NCBI GenBank assembly: GCA_902773165.1
Contig: CACYDO010000038.1
Location: forward strand, 1 to 7,222
Reading direction: 5' to 3'
Length of the DNA: 7,222 nt
DNA from: an uncultured Ruminococcus sp.
GTDB lineage: Bacteria > Bacillota > Clostridia > Oscillospirales > Acutalibacteraceae
The notes below the pieces were generated by a model that saw nothing but the letters and a program-made list of their open reading frames with translations, did no database searches and was not told the DNA's origin. Position numbers and translations under genes: made by a program. Of this stretch, positions 6,040-7,222 are shown in pieces. Within the stretch, counting starts at the first letter, position 1, and each line of letters starts with the position of its first letter.

Positions 6040-6684
6040 ATGGATTCAGCATTAATTATCGGCGCTGGTCAATTCGGCCGACACGTTGCCAAAAGAATGA
6101 GCGATCTTCGCTGCGAGGTAATGGTAGTAGATATAAACGAAGACCACATTAACGAGATTCTTCCCTACGTAACGAATGCTCAGATCGGCGACAGCACCAA
6201 CAGCGAATTTATCCGTTCCTTAGGCGTAAGCAATTACGATGTTTGCATTGTAGCGATTGGCAGCAGCTTCCAGACTTCTCTTGAAACAACGGCGCTTGTT
6301 AAGGAAATGGGTGCTCCCGTAGTCGTTGCAAGGGCGTCTAACGATGTTCAGATGAAGTTTTTGCTGAGAAACGGCGCAGACGACGTTGTTTATCCGGAAA
6401 AGCAAATGGCAATTCGCATTGCAACAAAGTATGCTTCTAAGAGTATTCTTGATTTCATTCAGCTTGACAGCAACACTTCTATTTTCGAGATGAAGATACC
6501 TAAAAATTGGTATGGATACACTTTGGCTCAGCTTGATCTCAGAAAGAAATACAACGTCAACATCATCGCTCTGAAAAGAGATTCTCAGGTAATTATCCCT
6601 TACCCGGATTTTGAAATGACACCTGAAGATATAGCTCTTGTAATCGGAAAGCGCAAGGATATTCAAAAATGCTTTAAAGTATAA
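6040..6684 (+). CDS. ktrA: Potassium uptake regulatory protein KtrA (RCK domain)
   Basis: This is the cytosolic gating subunit that in the family forms an octameric ring under the KtrB dimer and responds to ATP/ADP; 214 aa, typical length. The N-terminal RCK/Rossmann domain has GAGQFG (8-13), the acidic residue ending the second strand (VVDIN, D31), GDSTN (50-54) and GADDVVYPE (112-120). The C-terminal TrkA_C domain runs from about 135 to 214 and contains NVNIIALKR (172-180) followed by VIIPYP (184-189). In Firmicutes relatives this domain binds the inhibitor c-di-AMP; the retained Asn-Ile-Ile and Pro region suggests this is kept, but that is inference. The start ATG has AAGGAG nine nt upstream, overlapping the ktrB stop codon. 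A single RCK unit, rather than two tandem ones, distinguishes it from enteric TrkA. Confidence 0.94.
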   Translation: MDSALIIGAGQFGRHVAKRMSDLRCEVMVVDINEDHINEILPYVTNAQIGDSTNSEFIRSLGVSNYDVCIVAIGSSFQTSLETTALVKEMGAPVVVARASNDVQMKFLLRNGADDVVYPEKQMAIRIATKYASKSILDFIQLDSNTSIFEMKIPKNWYGYTLAQLDLRKKYNVNIIALKRDSQVIIPYPDFEMTPEDIALVIGKRKDIQKCFKV

Positions 6685-6719
6685 AAAACAACTGACCCGG
6701 CGATATTCTCGCCGGGTCA
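6683..6719 (-). terminator. Intrinsic terminator of mscL, lying between convergent ktrBA and mscL
   Basis: TGACCCGGCGA (6693-6703) and TCGCCGGGTCA (6709-6719) form a perfect 11-bp GC-rich stem with a 5-nt loop. On the minus strand the hairpin is followed by GTTGTTTTTT, a good U-tract that reaches the last bases of ktrA; it begins 23 nt after the mscL stop. On the plus strand the hairpin begins 8 nt after the ktrA stop but is followed by AAACTATTCC, so it should terminate ktrBA only weakly, or act as a 3' stabilising hairpin. It probably serves both operons unequally. Confidence 0.9.
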
Positions 6720-6742
6720 AACTATTCCGTATCTATAAAATA

Positions 6743-7222
6743 TTACTTCTTTTTCTTTTTATTATCCTTAGGAGCTTCCTCCGGCTCCTCTTCCTTTACG
6801 AGTTCGATCTTCTTCGCATCTTCGAGCAAAGATGTACAATGCGGACAGCGTGTAGCCTTGATCGGAATTTCGCTAAGGCAGAACGGGCATTCCTTCGTTG
6901 TCGGCTCTTCGGCTGCTGCTTCTTCATCGCCCTTTGTTGCTTTCTTGCCAAGTTCCATCATCTTGTTGAATGCCTTTACAATCATGAAGATAATGATAGC
7001 CATGATAAGGAAGTTTATGATCGCAGAAATAAAAGCACCAAACTTAATTGTACCGACATTAAGCGCCTTAGTCATCATTTCAAAATCAGGCTGATTTGTT
7101 TCGGGATTAATATATTTATCGCCTGCTACCGTACCTACAAGGAGCTGGATTGCAGGCATGATAACATCGTCGCAAAGCGATGATACGATACCGTTGAACG
7201 CGCCGCCGATGATAACGCCGAC
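6743..7222 (-). CDS. mscL: Large-conductance mechanosensitive channel MscL with C-terminal zinc ribbon (5' end outside window)
   Basis: This is a membrane channel that opens at high membrane tension and releases solutes after hypo-osmotic shock. The 159 visible residues start inside the first helix at VGVIIGGAFNGIVSSL, the MscL signature, followed by DDVIMPAIQLLVG; about 20 N-terminal residues are missing. The periplasmic loop is short (visible residues about 30-57). The second helix is IKFGAFISAIINFLIMAIII and onward (about 59-85). After the acidic linker comes CPFCLSEIPIKATRCPHC (visible 112-129; 6836-6889), a Cys4 zinc ribbon with C-x2-C-x10-C-x2-C spacing, and then a tail of Glu/Pro/Lys ending in five lysines. 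The whole protein would be about 180 aa, longer than the 136 aa E. coli form because of this C-terminal addition. It converges on ktrA with a shared hairpin between. Its promoter is outside the window. Confidence 0.95.
   Translation of the reverse strand, partial: VGVIIGGAFNGIVSSLCDDVIMPAIQLLVGTVAGDKYINPETNQPDFEMMTKALNVGTIKFGAFISAIINFLIMAIIIFMIVKAFNKMMELGKKATKGDEEAAAEEPTTKECPFCLSEIPIKATRCPHCTSLLEDAKKIELVKEEEPEEAPKDNKKKKK

Noticed and set aside
6220..6720. 166-codon open frame on the minus strand opposite ktrA
   Set aside because: It overlaps the conserved KtrA frame and begins inside the terminator hairpin; a shadow frame.

Overview
The window reads as a chromosomal core segment of a Gram-positive member of the Clostridia, most likely a Ruminococcus-like Oscillospiraceae/Ruminococcaceae organism. 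The basis is the clostridial-type RpoB, strong Shine-Dalgarno sites, moderately GC-balanced genes with AT-rich spacers, a Ktr-type potassium system and an MscL with a C-terminal zinc ribbon. The taxonomic placement is inference from family resemblance, not a database match. I see no mobile element, CRISPR array, tRNA or rRNA.

Layout. (1) Positions 1-3989, minus strand: the first 16 codons of rpoC and the whole of rpoB, 17 nt apart, with the rpoC ribosome binding site touching the rpoB stop. (2) Positions 3990-4643: a roughly 650 bp AT-rich divergent control region without a convincing gene. It holds a perfect-consensus sigma-A promoter for rpoBC with an A/T-rich upstream element and a leader of about 198 nt, several inverted and direct repeats, a strong promoter for ktrBA, and a GC-rich, apparently structured ktrB leader. 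(3) Positions 4644-6684, plus strand: ktrB-ktrA, a two-gene potassium uptake operon (membrane pore plus NAD-fold gating ring). (4) Positions 6683-6719: a perfect 11-bp hairpin between the converging operons, with its U-tract on the minus strand. (5) Positions 6743-7222, minus strand: mscL, cut at its 5' end by the window edge, encoding a large-conductance mechanosensitive channel with an extra zinc ribbon and charged tail.

How they fit together. rpoB and rpoC encode the two large catalytic subunits of RNA polymerase. They are not directly preceded by rplJ-rplL as in most Firmicutes, so they appear to have their own promoter here. ktrBA and mscL form an osmotic pair: Ktr accumulates K+ as turgor rises in demand, and MscL vents solutes on hypo-osmotic shock. 

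The points most worth following up are the structured RNA in the ktrB leader, the aromatic/acidic C-terminal tail of RpoB, and the repeats around the rpoBC promoter. No wholly new multi-gene system is evident.
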